DNA of 16,858 nucleotides, from assembly GCA_012271125.1 (NCBI GenBank), contig JAAXHB010000049.1:1-16858 (forward strand), in the 5' to 3' direction. This document shows positions 1 through 6,217 of the stretch, piece after piece. The stretch comes from Actinomycetota bacterium (lineage in GTDB: Bacteria; Actinomycetota; Acidimicrobiia; Acidimicrobiales; Aldehydirespiratoraceae). The stretch's first letter is position 1; each line of letters opens with the position of its first letter. Position numbers and translations under genes: made by a program. The notes beneath the pieces are model-generated. The model searched no databases and had not been told where the DNA came from. It saw only the letters and a list, made by a program, of their open reading frames with translations.

Positions 1-43
1 ATCCAAACCGCCGCCAACCACCGCGGCGCAGCATCCCCGTCAC
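1..43 (-). CDS. Possible start of a further gene running off the left edge
   Basis: A GTG at 43-41, with an in-frame ATG at 34-32, opens a frame that continues to the window edge and gives a basic peptide beginning VTGMLRRGGWRRFG. It follows directly after the TAA (46-44) of the membrane-anchor reading frame. The sequence AAGGAG at 52-47 could act as ribosome binding site, but its spacing is poor: 3 nt to the GTG and 12 nt to the ATG. Too little is visible to name a product. In one other frame the same DNA is also open to the edge as the continuation of the broken exported-protein gene, so this call is tentative. Confidence 0.2.
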   Translation of the reverse strand, partial: MTGMLRRGGWRRFG

Positions 44-118
44 TTACTCCTTGCGCACAAACCTCACCATCACAATAAAAATCAACAAGAGGAAAATTAG
101 CAAGAGCAGCAGAATTAG
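44..118 (-). other. Membrane-anchor coding segment cut off from its start
   Basis: From 118 to 65 this minus-strand frame has 18 consecutive codons with T in the second position, giving an uninterrupted run of L, I, F, V and M. It is followed by RFVRKE and a TAA at 46-44. That is the shape of a C-terminal transmembrane helix with a short basic cytoplasmic tail. A TAG (121-119) precedes it in frame and there is no good start codon. It lies just after a short ORF with a signal peptide, in a different frame. I infer that both pieces once formed one small membrane protein: removing one of the two AGCT copies (117-124) and one base of the G10 tract would join them. Confidence 0.45.
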
Positions 119-219
119 CTAGCTGCCCCCCCCCCGCGAGCCTCCTGCGCCCCCACCGGCACCACCACGCTGCTTAACATCACAACAGCAGCTACGCCCA
201 TAATCGACTTAAATCTCAC
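115..219 (-). CDS. Signal-peptide ORF, prematurely ended after a G10 tract
   Basis: The 34-residue product starts MRFKSIMGVAAVVMLSSVVV and continues PVGAQEARGGGAAS. It has a basic N-terminus, a hydrophobic core and an Ala-x-Ala-like site near VGA-QE, typical of a Sec signal peptide. The GTG start at 219 has GAAGG at 230-226 with 6-nt spacing, so translation looks genuine. The mature part is only about ten residues before TAA (117-115), reached just after ten consecutive G on the coding strand. With one G fewer, the frame stays open from there to the window edge (QLANSAALANFPLVDFYCDG and on). The full protein family cannot be recognised. The break may be mutation, phase variation or a homopolymer sequencing error. 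Confidence 0.5.
   Translation of the reverse strand: MRFKSIMGVAAVVMLSSVVVPVGAQEARGGGAAS
126..135. repeat. C10/G10 homopolymer inside the exported-protein gene
   Basis: Ten consecutive C on plus (G on the coding minus strand) follow the Arg codon of the signal-peptide ORF. The tract is followed by a duplicated AGCT (117-124). Tracts of this length are prone to slippage in replication and to sequencing or assembly error. Its length decides which of the downstream frames is joined to the signal peptide. Confidence 0.9.
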
Positions 220-225
220 AATAGA

Positions 226-230
226 CCTTC
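226..230 (-). promoter_or_regulatory. Ribosome binding site of the signal-peptide ORF
   Basis: GAAGG on the minus strand lies 6 nt before the GTG at 219. It supports that start over the internal ATG at 201, and shows that this short frame is really the beginning of a gene. Confidence 0.55.
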
Positions 231-318
231 TTCAACGAACCTAGAGAAAAGATACCAACCAACCACATCCCCCACAATACCACCACCACTAAATGACAGG
301 AGTTGGGGCGGGTAATCT

Positions 319-471
319 GTGGGGGTGGGCGAGATCGAGAACACAGAAGCTGTTGTGGATGATCTAGAACGGATACTCGGTGACTTGAAAGCAGATTCAG
401 ACCCGGAAACGCTGTCCCGTCTAGAACAAGAGTTAGGCAAGCTGAGTGAGTCCAACGAGGGTGCCGACTAA
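319..471 (+). CDS. Small acidic helical protein upstream of aat
   Basis: This frame encodes 50 residues beginning VGVGEIENTEAVVDDLERIL and ending in LGKLSESNEGAD. A TAA at 313-315 fixes the 5' limit, so the start is the GTG at 319 or the GTG at 325, and GGGGCGGG just upstream could be the ribosome binding site. The product is acidic with regular heptad-like Leu/Val spacing, suggesting a short helix pair or coiled coil. Its 3' end overlaps the 5' end of aat by 26 nt, which suggests translational coupling. I recognise no family. Coding is supported mainly by the amphipathic pattern and the coupling. It could be a chance ORF. Confidence 0.45.
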   Translation: MGVGEIENTEAVVDDLERILGDLKADSDPETLSRLEQELGKLSESNEGAD

Positions 472-1132
472 TACCGAAGCACCGCCTAGCTGGCAATTCC
501 CTCCGGTAAGCACCGCCGATGACAACGGCTTGCTTGCCATAGGAGCAGACCTAGAACCCCAGACTCTGCTAGCGGCATACAGCCAAGGCATTTTCCCAAT
601 GCCTGTATCGGACGATTACATCGGCTGGTGGTCTCCCAATCCTCGTGGCGTGCTCGAGCTTGATCACCTAATCGTCCACCGCTCATTACGCCGCGCAATG
701 CGACGCTTTGATGTCAGCGTCAACACTGCCTTTGCACAAGTCGTCGACGGCTGCGCCGATCCCAAACGACCTCAGGGCTGGATCGACGACCGCATGAGCG
801 CCGCGTATGTCCGTCTCCATGAAATCGGACACGCCCACAGTGTGGAGGTCTGGCACCAAGGCGAGCTAGTCGGCGGTCTCTACGGAATTGCCATCGGTGG
901 ATTATTCGCTGCGGAATCCAAGTTTCACAAAATGAGCGACGCTTCCAAGGTCGCGCTTGTCGCTCTCGTCGAAGGATTGCGTGACGGCTACGACCGGCTG
1001 ATCGATGCGCAATTCCCGACAACGCATCTGGGCACGCTCGGTATCACAGCCATTTCAGGTGAGGCATACCTCAAACGCATTGCTGAGGTAATGAATTCGC
1101 CGCTGCCAGCGTTCCTAACTCGCCCCTCCTAG
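446..1132 (+). CDS. aat: Leucyl/phenylalanyl-tRNA--protein transferase
   Basis: Aat moves Leu or Phe from its tRNA to the N-terminal Arg or Lys of proteins, marking them for ClpS/ClpAP-type degradation in the cytoplasm. The 228 residues match the family's usual length and carry its hallmarks: NGLLAIGADL (27-36), SQGIFPMP (46-53), WWSPNPRGVL (61-70), then GWIDDRM, HEIGHAHSVEVW, GGLYGIAIGGLFAAESKF and a C-terminal THLGTLG segment. The GTG at 446 is chosen because AGG lies about 9 nt before it. A GTG at 461 would remove five residues before the conserved part and is possible. The gene overlaps the small ORF upstream. It converges on the carboxylase epsilon gene, with a paired-arm sequence between them. 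No clpS is visible here. Confidence 0.95.
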   Translation: MSPTRVPTNTEAPPSWQFPPVSTADDNGLLAIGADLEPQTLLAAYSQGIFPMPVSDDYIGWWSPNPRGVLELDHLIVHRSLRRAMRRFDVSVNTAFAQVVDGCADPKRPQGWIDDRMSAAYVRLHEIGHAHSVEVWHQGELVGGLYGIAIGGLFAAESKFHKMSDASKVALVALVEGLRDGYDRLIDAQFPTTHLGTLGITAISGEAYLKRIAEVMNSPLPAFLTRPS

Positions 1133-1141
1133 CCGGCGTGT

Positions 1142-1184
1142 AATCAGCTCTTTAAGTCCAGCCTCCATAGGACTTTGGCTGATT
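1142..1184. terminator. Nested hairpin between convergent aat and epsilon-subunit genes
   Basis: AATCAGC (1142-1148) pairs with GCTGATT (1178-1184). Inside, AAGTCC (1154-1159) pairs with GGACTT (1170-1175). The structure sits just after the aat stop and spans the 3' end of the facing gene, where a bidirectional terminator would be expected. There is no clear U-tract on either side, so intrinsic termination is an inference. Confidence 0.4.
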
Positions 1185-1319
1185 CCATTCACGCCCCGAA
1201 AAACGCCATTGCGATGTCGGCACTACTACCGGTTTAAACAACTTCTCACATGCCGCGACAATCACTGCTCGTTGACGTTCTGTCGGCACCGGTTTAATTG
1301 AAACAACTTCAACGCTCAT
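1152..1319 (-). CDS. accE: Acyl-CoA carboxylase epsilon-type small subunit
   Basis: This 55-residue frame starts at ATG 1319 (MSVEVVSIKPVPTERQRAVI) and ends in GGWT before TAA 1154-1152. It lies 47 nt downstream of the carboxylase beta gene on the same strand. Actinobacterial carboxylases often have a tiny epsilon subunit encoded next to the beta subunit. It has a PxPTxxE start, a short helix, and a C-terminal WRFSGR-like stretch, and this product has the same order: KPVPTERQRAVIVAACEKL, then QWRFSGREWNQP. In characterised complexes the subunit helps bind alpha to beta and raises activity. Position and motif agree. The sequence is short, so the family call is good but not certain. The upstream ribosome binding site is weak. 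Confidence 0.75.
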   Translation of the reverse strand: MSVEVVSIKPVPTERQRAVIVAACEKLFKPVVVPTSQWRFSGREWNQPKSYGGWT

Positions 1320-1339
1320 GACTGTTCAACGATCGCGAT

Positions 1340-1373
1340 TTCTTAATGCTCACAGGTTCTTAATACTCACAGG
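1340..1373. repeat. 17-bp tandem duplication at the accD stop codon
   Basis: Two adjacent 17-nt copies, TTCTTAATGCTCACAGG (1340-1356) and TTCTTAATACTCACAGG (1357-1373), differ at one base. On the minus strand the copy at 1357-1373 carries the accD TGA. The other copy places a second TGA and TAA downstream, so the duplication lengthens the gap to the epsilon gene without changing the protein end. Confidence 0.9.
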
Positions 1374-2920
1374 GGGACGTTGCCGTGTTTGCGTTCAGGA
1401 ATTTCCTCACGCTTGGAGCCCAGCATCCGCAACCCGGCGACGATCTTCATCCGGGTCTCAGCCGGTTCGACAACCTCATCAATGAACCCTCGCTCAGCTG
1501 CCACATACGGGTTCGCCAAACGTTGCGTGTAGTCCTCCACTAGCTCCTTGCGCCGCTTCTCAGGATCGGCAGCCTGAGCCAGTTCGGTGCGGTGTACGAT
1601 CTCAACTGCACCTTGAGGGCCCATCACAGCGATCTCTGCCGATGGCCACGCAAAACTCAAATCCGATCCAACGCCCTTGGAATCCATTACCACATAAGCG
1701 CCACCATATGCCTTGCGTGTGATTAGCGAAATGCGCGGCACCGTCGCCTCACAATACGAGTACAGCAGCTTTGCCCCATGACGAATGATCCCACCGTGCT
1801 CTTGATCCACACCAGGCAAAAACCCCGGCACGTCAATAAATGTCACAAGCGGAATGTTGAACGCATCGCAGGTGCGCACAAACCGTGCCGCCTTTGATGC
1901 CGAGTCAATGTCCAATACACCGGCAAGCACCATCGGCTGATTGCCAACGATTCCGACGCTGCGTCCGTCAAAACGGGCAAACCCGCAGACAATGCTGCAC
2001 GCCCATGAGGCGTGATATTCGAAGAAGTCGCCATCGTCGACAACTTCGGTGATGATCGAGCGCATGTCATAAGGCACATTGGCGCTATCAGGCAAAATCG
2101 TTTCGAGGTTCGGACAGAGACGCTCTGGGTCGTCGGTCGGGTTAACCGACGGCGGCGATTCAATGTTGTTTGGCGGCAAGAACGACAACAAGGTCTTCAC
2201 ATCGTCTAACACGTCGTGCTCGCTATCAGCTACAAATGTCGCAACCCCGGATTTGGTGCTGTGGCTCGCCGCTCCGCCTAGCTCCTCAAGCGTGACCTCT
2301 TCACCAGTGACGGTTTTGACCACGTCGGGACCGGTGATGAACATGTGCGACTTTTCACGCACCATGAAGATGAAATCAGTCATCGCCGGGCTATAAACCG
2401 CTCCACCGGCACACGGCCCGAGCACCACCGAGATCTGCGGAATAACTCCCGACGCAGCAACGTTGCGATGGAAAATTCCGCCGTATCCGTCGAGCGAGAC
2501 GACGCCTTCTTGTATGCGAGCGCCGGCACCGTCGTTAAGGCCGATCATCGGTGCGCCGGTGGCTAGGGCGAGGTCCATGACCTTGTGCAGCTTCTCGGCA
2601 AACACCTCGCCAAGCGCTCCGCCCATCACCGTGAAATCTTGCGCAAAGACAAAAACTTTGCGCCCGTTGACGGTGCCCCAGCCTGTGATAACCCCATCGG
2701 TGTAAGGCCGATCCGTCAACCCCGCAGTGTGCGCCCTATGCCGGGTCAACATGTCTAGTTCGTGAAACGACCCCTCATCTAACAGATACTCAATGCGCTC
2801 GCGAGCGAGCAGCTTGCCCTTGTCATGTTGACGCTGAACAGCCCGCTCCGGTCCCGCTTGAAGAGCATCAGCACGCCGCTGTCGCAGCTCTTCGAGCTTT
2901 TCCGCCACCGACACATTCAC
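1367..2920 (-). CDS. accD: Acyl-CoA (acetyl/propionyl-CoA) carboxylase beta chain, carboxyltransferase
   Basis: This carboxyltransferase subunit moves CO2 from carboxybiotin to acyl-CoA; with propionyl-CoA it makes methylmalonyl-CoA. The 517 residues are full length for the PccB/AccD family. Two crotonase-like halves are visible. The first has GGALGEVFAEKLHKVMDLA, GAGARIQEGVVSLDGYGGIF and GPCAGGAVYSPAMTDF; the second has FIDVPGFLPGVDQEHGGIIR, TRKAYGGAYVVMDSK and AWPSAEIAVMGPQGAVEI. The C-terminal HGNVPL is also typical. At the acyl-pocket position where propionyl-specific enzymes have Asp after GGAY, this protein has Val (about 410), closer to AccB-type enzymes with Ile, so it may accept acetyl- and propionyl-CoA. 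The start is GTG at 2920 with a weak ribosome binding site. The biotin-carrying alpha subunit is not in this window. The epsilon gene follows, and an epimerase gene lies nearby. Confidence 0.93.
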   Translation of the reverse strand: MNVSVAEKLEELRQRRADALQAGPERAVQRQHDKGKLLARERIEYLLDEGSFHELDMLTRHRAHTAGLTDRPYTDGVITGWGTVNGRKVFVFAQDFTVMGGALGEVFAEKLHKVMDLALATGAPMIGLNDGAGARIQEGVVSLDGYGGIFHRNVAASGVIPQISVVLGPCAGGAVYSPAMTDFIFMVREKSHMFITGPDVVKTVTGEEVTLEELGGAASHSTKSGVATFVADSEHDVLDDVKTLLSFLPPNNIESPPSVNPTDDPERLCPNLETILPDSANVPYDMRSIITEVVDDGDFFEYHASWACSIVCGFARFDGRSVGIVGNQPMVLAGVLDIDSASKAARFVRTCDAFNIPLVTFIDVPGFLPGVDQEHGGIIRHGAKLLYSYCEATVPRISLITRKAYGGAYVVMDSKGVGSDLSFAWPSAEIAVMGPQGAVEIVHRTELAQAADPEKRRKELVEDYTQRLANPYVAAERGFIDEVVEPAETRMKIVAGLRMLGSKREEIPERKHGNVPL

Positions 2921-3066
2921 GAGCTGTCAGACTACCGCTAGCCCTAGATCCAAAATATGCGGCTCCTGAGCCCGACATGGTCGAAACAACAACAGATCGC
3001 GTGAGTGGGCTGGCGAAGATAAAGGCCACAAACGCCACCCGAAATAGCGGTGTTTAGGCTGAGATT

Positions 3067-4143
3067 GTGGAGTTGCCGGTGATGCCGCCAGTGAAACCGA
3101 TGCTGGCTAAGGCAGTCACAACGATCCCAGAAGGCAATTTCGCATACGAGCCAAAGTGGGACGGGTTCCGGGCGATTGTGTTTCGAGACGGCAACGAAGT
3201 CGCGCTCACGAGCCGCAACACCAAACCTTTGACCCGCTACTTCCCTGAACTAATGAAGCCGATAAAAGCATCTTTGCCTAAAAAGGTCGTATTGGACGGT
3301 GAGATAATTGTCCGCCGTCAGGATGCCCTGGGTTTCGACGACCTACAGCAGCGCATCCATCCGGCAGAGAGCCGCATTGAACGCCTCGCCGAAGAAACCC
3401 CAGCAGAGCTGGTGTTCTTTGACGCCTTAGCAGTTGGCAAGTCGAACTTGCTTGAGACGCCATTTGAGAAACGTCGTGAACACCTTGTCAAGCTCAGCTC
3501 AAAGTTGGCACCAGCGCTGCACCTGGAACCTTCGACGCTTGACCCGACAATTGCCAAGGATTGGCATAAGCGATTCGAAGGTGCCGGTTTAGACGGTCTC
3601 ATCGCCAAACCCCTTGACGGCATTTACGAGCAAAACAAGCGAACCCAGCTCAAGATCAAGCACACTCGAACTTTGGACGTGGTCGTTGCCGGCTATCGCA
3701 TGCACACCGACGGTGCTGGTGTCGGCTCGCTCGTTGTTGGACTTTATGACGCCGACCAACGACTCCATCACTGCGGTGTTGTCACAAGTTTCACCGCTGC
3801 AAAACGAGTCGCTCTGGTAGATGAGCTCGCCCCCTACGTATTGACCGACGACAGCACTCACCCGTGGGCGGACTGGATGAACCCTGCTGCCCACACCACA
3901 GGACAAGTCCTGCCTGGGACACCGAATCGCTGGTCAGGCCAACGTGATTCAGCACCGATGGTGCCGTTGCGTATTGAGCTGGTAGCCGAGGTCAAGTATG
4001 AGGCGATGCTTAACGGCAGGTTCCGTGGCGTGGCTCGCTTTGTGCGCTGGCGTGACGACCGAGACCCGGCTTCGTGTGGTTTTGATCAGGTTGAGGTGCC
4101 AACCCCGATCGGGCTTAGCGAGGTTCTTTCAGCAGTTGGCTAG
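3067..4143 (+). CDS. ligC: ATP-dependent DNA ligase, LigC type
   Basis: The enzyme seals DNA nicks through a covalent lysyl-AMP. The 358 residues hold a nucleotidyltransferase domain (about 1-200) and an OB-fold domain (about 200-358). Visible motifs are EPKWDGFR with the adenylated Lys30, TSR (Arg50), LDGE (Glu79), ELVFFDAL (114-121), EGAGLDGLIAK (171-181) and QLKIKH with Lys196 and Lys198. No polymerase or nuclease domain is fused, which separates it from LigD. No Ku gene is present here. Actinobacterial LigC enzymes are accessory ligases linked to base-excision or backup repair. The GTG start at 3067 has only a poor ribosome binding site. The 3' end overlaps the convergent exonuclease gene by 15 bp. 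The divergent gap to accD (2921-3066) shows no clear gene. Confidence 0.93.
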   Translation: MELPVMPPVKPMLAKAVTTIPEGNFAYEPKWDGFRAIVFRDGNEVALTSRNTKPLTRYFPELMKPIKASLPKKVVLDGEIIVRRQDALGFDDLQQRIHPAESRIERLAEETPAELVFFDALAVGKSNLLETPFEKRREHLVKLSSKLAPALHLEPSTLDPTIAKDWHKRFEGAGLDGLIAKPLDGIYEQNKRTQLKIKHTRTLDVVVAGYRMHTDGAGVGSLVVGLYDADQRLHHCGVVTSFTAAKRVALVDELAPYVLTDDSTHPWADWMNPAAHTTGQVLPGTPNRWSGQRDSAPMVPLRIELVAEVKYEAMLNGRFRGVARFVRWRDDRDPASCGFDQVEVPTPIGLSEVLSAVG

Positions 4144-5001
4144 CTCAGCGAGTCGATGTGCGCGCTCAGCCAACGCCTCTGCGTTAATTGCACGACACAT
4201 TTTTTCCAAAGCCTCACTAGGGCCTGTCCAGCGCATCTTGTCGATGCTTGATGAGACCGGCGCGCTTGTGTCCACTGTTGCAATGTGGCGGTACAGCAGT
4301 GCTTCTTCCATTCGGCTTTGCAGGTTCTCGCACAGACCTTCGGCACCCCGAACCGTCACATCCCAATCGCCCTCAGAACTCGGAATCTCTTCAATATGGC
4401 CATATCTCGCCAACACCGTCGACGCGGACTTAGCACCCCAACCTGGAATGCCGGCAAACCCGTCGGCGCTGTCTCCCACCAACGCCAAATAATCGGGGAT
4501 CGACTCCGGCGGCACACCAAACTTTTCGATTACCCCGTCATAGTCGTAGACGATTTCTCGACGACGGTCAAGCTGCACCACCCTGCCGTCTTCGGTAACG
4601 CATTGTGCCAAGTCCTTGTCGGGTGTACAGATCAGCACTTGTTCCACGTTTGGGTCTTGTTCGCCTAGAGCTGCTCCGGCTGCTAGCCCGTCATCGGCTT
4701 CGAAATAACACTGCGGCCAAACTTCAAATCCGGCGGCACTAAGCAACTCTTCCACTTCTACAAATTGCGCGAGCAAGTCCGGGTCAACCCCGCTGCCGTC
4801 CTTGTAGCTGTCAAGCAGCTCGTTTCGAAACGACTCAATCACATGGTCGGTGGCTATGCCGATGTGGGTGGCACCACCATCAACTAGGTCAAGGATCGTC
4901 TTGAGCACACCTCTTTGAGCACCATGGCGTGAATCACGGTTGAATTTCGCAAAATGAAAGCGAAAAAGCTCATAGGTGCCATCAACTAGATGAACCTTCA
5001 C
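4129..5001 (-). CDS. 5'-3' exonuclease / flap endonuclease (PIN + H3TH)
   Basis: This is a stand-alone nuclease of the same fold as the N-terminal domain of DNA polymerase I, expected to remove 5' flaps or RNA primers with bound metal ions. The 290 residues carry the metal-binding acids in order: Asp7 (HLVDGTY), Glu101/Asp103/Asp104 (FEADDG), Asp128/Asp130 (TPDKD) and Asp177/Asp180 (VGDSADGF). A helix-three-turn-helix DNA-binding element GIPGWGAKSA (184-193) follows. There is no polymerase domain. The start is GTG at 5001, with GGGGA about 8 nt before it. The gene's last 15 bp overlap the convergent ligC. The two products would suit one gap-cleaning and sealing step, but their opposite strands argue against an operon. 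Confidence 0.9.
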   Translation of the reverse strand: MKVHLVDGTYELFRFHFAKFNRDSRHGAQRGVLKTILDLVDGGATHIGIATDHVIESFRNELLDSYKDGSGVDPDLLAQFVEVEELLSAAGFEVWPQCYFEADDGLAAGAALGEQDPNVEQVLICTPDKDLAQCVTEDGRVVQLDRRREIVYDYDGVIEKFGVPPESIPDYLALVGDSADGFAGIPGWGAKSASTVLARYGHIEEIPSSEGDWDVTVRGAEGLCENLQSRMEEALLYRHIATVDTSAPVSSSIDKMRWTGPSEALEKMCRAINAEALAERAHRLAELANC

Positions 5002-5075
5002 CTGCTCAGTCCCCTATGACAGCTTGTTCCACTTATTTGAGCTCTGCTTGTTCACCGCTCGACAACGACGTCACG

Positions 5076-5480
5076 TCAGTTTTCTTGGACTAGCTCAATC
5101 AAGGTTCCCAGCGCACCTTTTGGATGCACAAAGGCAATGGTCGTGCCACGACTCCCCGGGCGCGGTTCGGTGTCGATCAGGCGAGCACCAGCATCTTTGA
5201 GTTGCGTCAACGCCTGCTCGCAGCTGTCCACCCGATAGCCAACGTGATGCAAGCCCTCGCCACGTCGTTCAAGGAACTTCGCCACCGGCGATTCGTCGCT
5301 AGTTGGAGCGATCAGCTGGATATAGCTGTCAGCGACAGCTAGCAGTGCCTCTTGCACCCCATCGGATTCAACAACTTCACGATGGGTAACGCTCGCCCCG
5401 AAAGTGCTTTCGTAATAGTCAACCGCAGCATCTAGGTCATGAACAGCAATTGCCACATGGTCAATTTCGGTGAGCAGCAC
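5076..5480 (-). CDS. mce: Methylmalonyl-CoA epimerase
   Basis: The enzyme interconverts the S and R forms of methylmalonyl-CoA, linking propionyl-CoA carboxylase to methylmalonyl-CoA mutase. It is a 134-residue glyoxalase-fold (VOC) protein of the usual length. Expected metal ligands are visible: His8 (IDHVAIAV), Gln55 (YIQLIAP), His78/His79 (GLHHVGYRV) and Glu129 (LIELVQ). The paired beta-alpha-beta-beta-beta repeats and the PRPGSRGTTIAFVHPK segment are typical. The start is the ATG at 5480. The nearby carboxylase beta and epsilon genes on the same strand supply its probable substrate, although two repair genes lie between. The mutase itself is not in the window. Confidence 0.92.
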   Translation of the reverse strand: MLLTEIDHVAIAVHDLDAAVDYYESTFGASVTHREVVESDGVQEALLAVADSYIQLIAPTSDESPVAKFLERRGEGLHHVGYRVDSCEQALTQLKDAGARLIDTEPRPGSRGTTIAFVHPKGALGTLIELVQEN

Positions 5481-5546
5481 TATTTGACGCTACCCCTGAA
5501 GCATCAACGCATTCATACTGCGCCCGCGCAACTGCGTATCAGTCAG

Positions 5547-6155
5547 TTAGTCCTCGGCGACGGCTTGCCTGCCCGCTAGGGCTCGGCTCAAGGTCAACTC
5601 ATCGGCGTATTCCAGGTCACCACCCACCGGCAGCCCACTCGCTATACGAGTCACAACTACATCTAGCGGCTTCAAATACTTGACCAGCAACGCCGCAGTC
5701 GCTTCACCCTCTAGGTTTGGATTAGTTGCCACGATCACTTCGCTGACCGACTCCTCGCTCACCCGTGTCATCAACTCCTTGAGCCGCAGCTGATCCACCC
5801 CAACTCCATCCACCGGACTAAACGCCCCCTGCAAAACGTGATAACGCCCGGTGAACTCGTGCGTTCGTTCAATCGCCATCACGTCCTGGGCGTCTTCTAC
5901 CACGCAAACAAATTTTGTGTCTCGCTTTGGGTCTTGACAGACAACACACTCAGCCCCATGCTCAGAAAAATTGAAACACCGCGGACAGTAGGAAACGTTT
6001 GCCTTGGCTTCAGTTATGGCAGTAGCTAGTCGCTTGACTTCATCGGCGGGTGCTTTCAACAAAAAAAACGCCACCCGCTGCGCTGACTTTGGCCCAATCC
6101 CGGGTAAGCGTCCTAGCTGATCGATTAGCTCCTGTAAAGCGCTGGAGTAATGCAA
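5547..6155 (-). CDS. recR: Recombination protein RecR
   Basis: RecR acts with RecF and RecO to load RecA at single-strand gaps. The 202 residues match the usual length and order: helix-hairpin-helix LGRLPGIGPKSAQR (14-27), a four-Cys zinc finger (Cys57, Cys60, Cys70, Cys73), a Toprim domain from VVEDAQD (85-91) with GVGVDQLRLKEL and ATNPNLEGEATA, and a C-terminal TRIASGLPVGGDLEYADE. The start appears to be the TTG at 6155, because a TAA stands two codons upstream in frame and no ATG fits. No clear ribosome binding site is seen. It lies 62 nt after dnaX on the same strand. The ybaB gene commonly found between dnaX and recR is absent. Confidence 0.95.
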   Translation of the reverse strand: MHYSSALQELIDQLGRLPGIGPKSAQRVAFFLLKAPADEVKRLATAITEAKANVSYCPRCFNFSEHGAECVVCQDPKRDTKFVCVVEDAQDVMAIERTHEFTGRYHVLQGAFSPVDGVGVDQLRLKELMTRVSEESVSEVIVATNPNLEGEATAALLVKYLKPLDVVVTRIASGLPVGGDLEYADELTLSRALAGRQAVAED

Positions 6156-6217
6156 CGGTTAATGCGGCCGAGCAGCTTGAACAGGTCTGAGGACTAGGAG
6201 ATTTGAATTATTAACGG

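Noticed and set aside
2979..3059. 26-codon ORF (ATG to TAG) between accD and ligC
   Set aside because: Short, without a ribosome binding site or a recognisable pattern. Such a frame is expected by chance.
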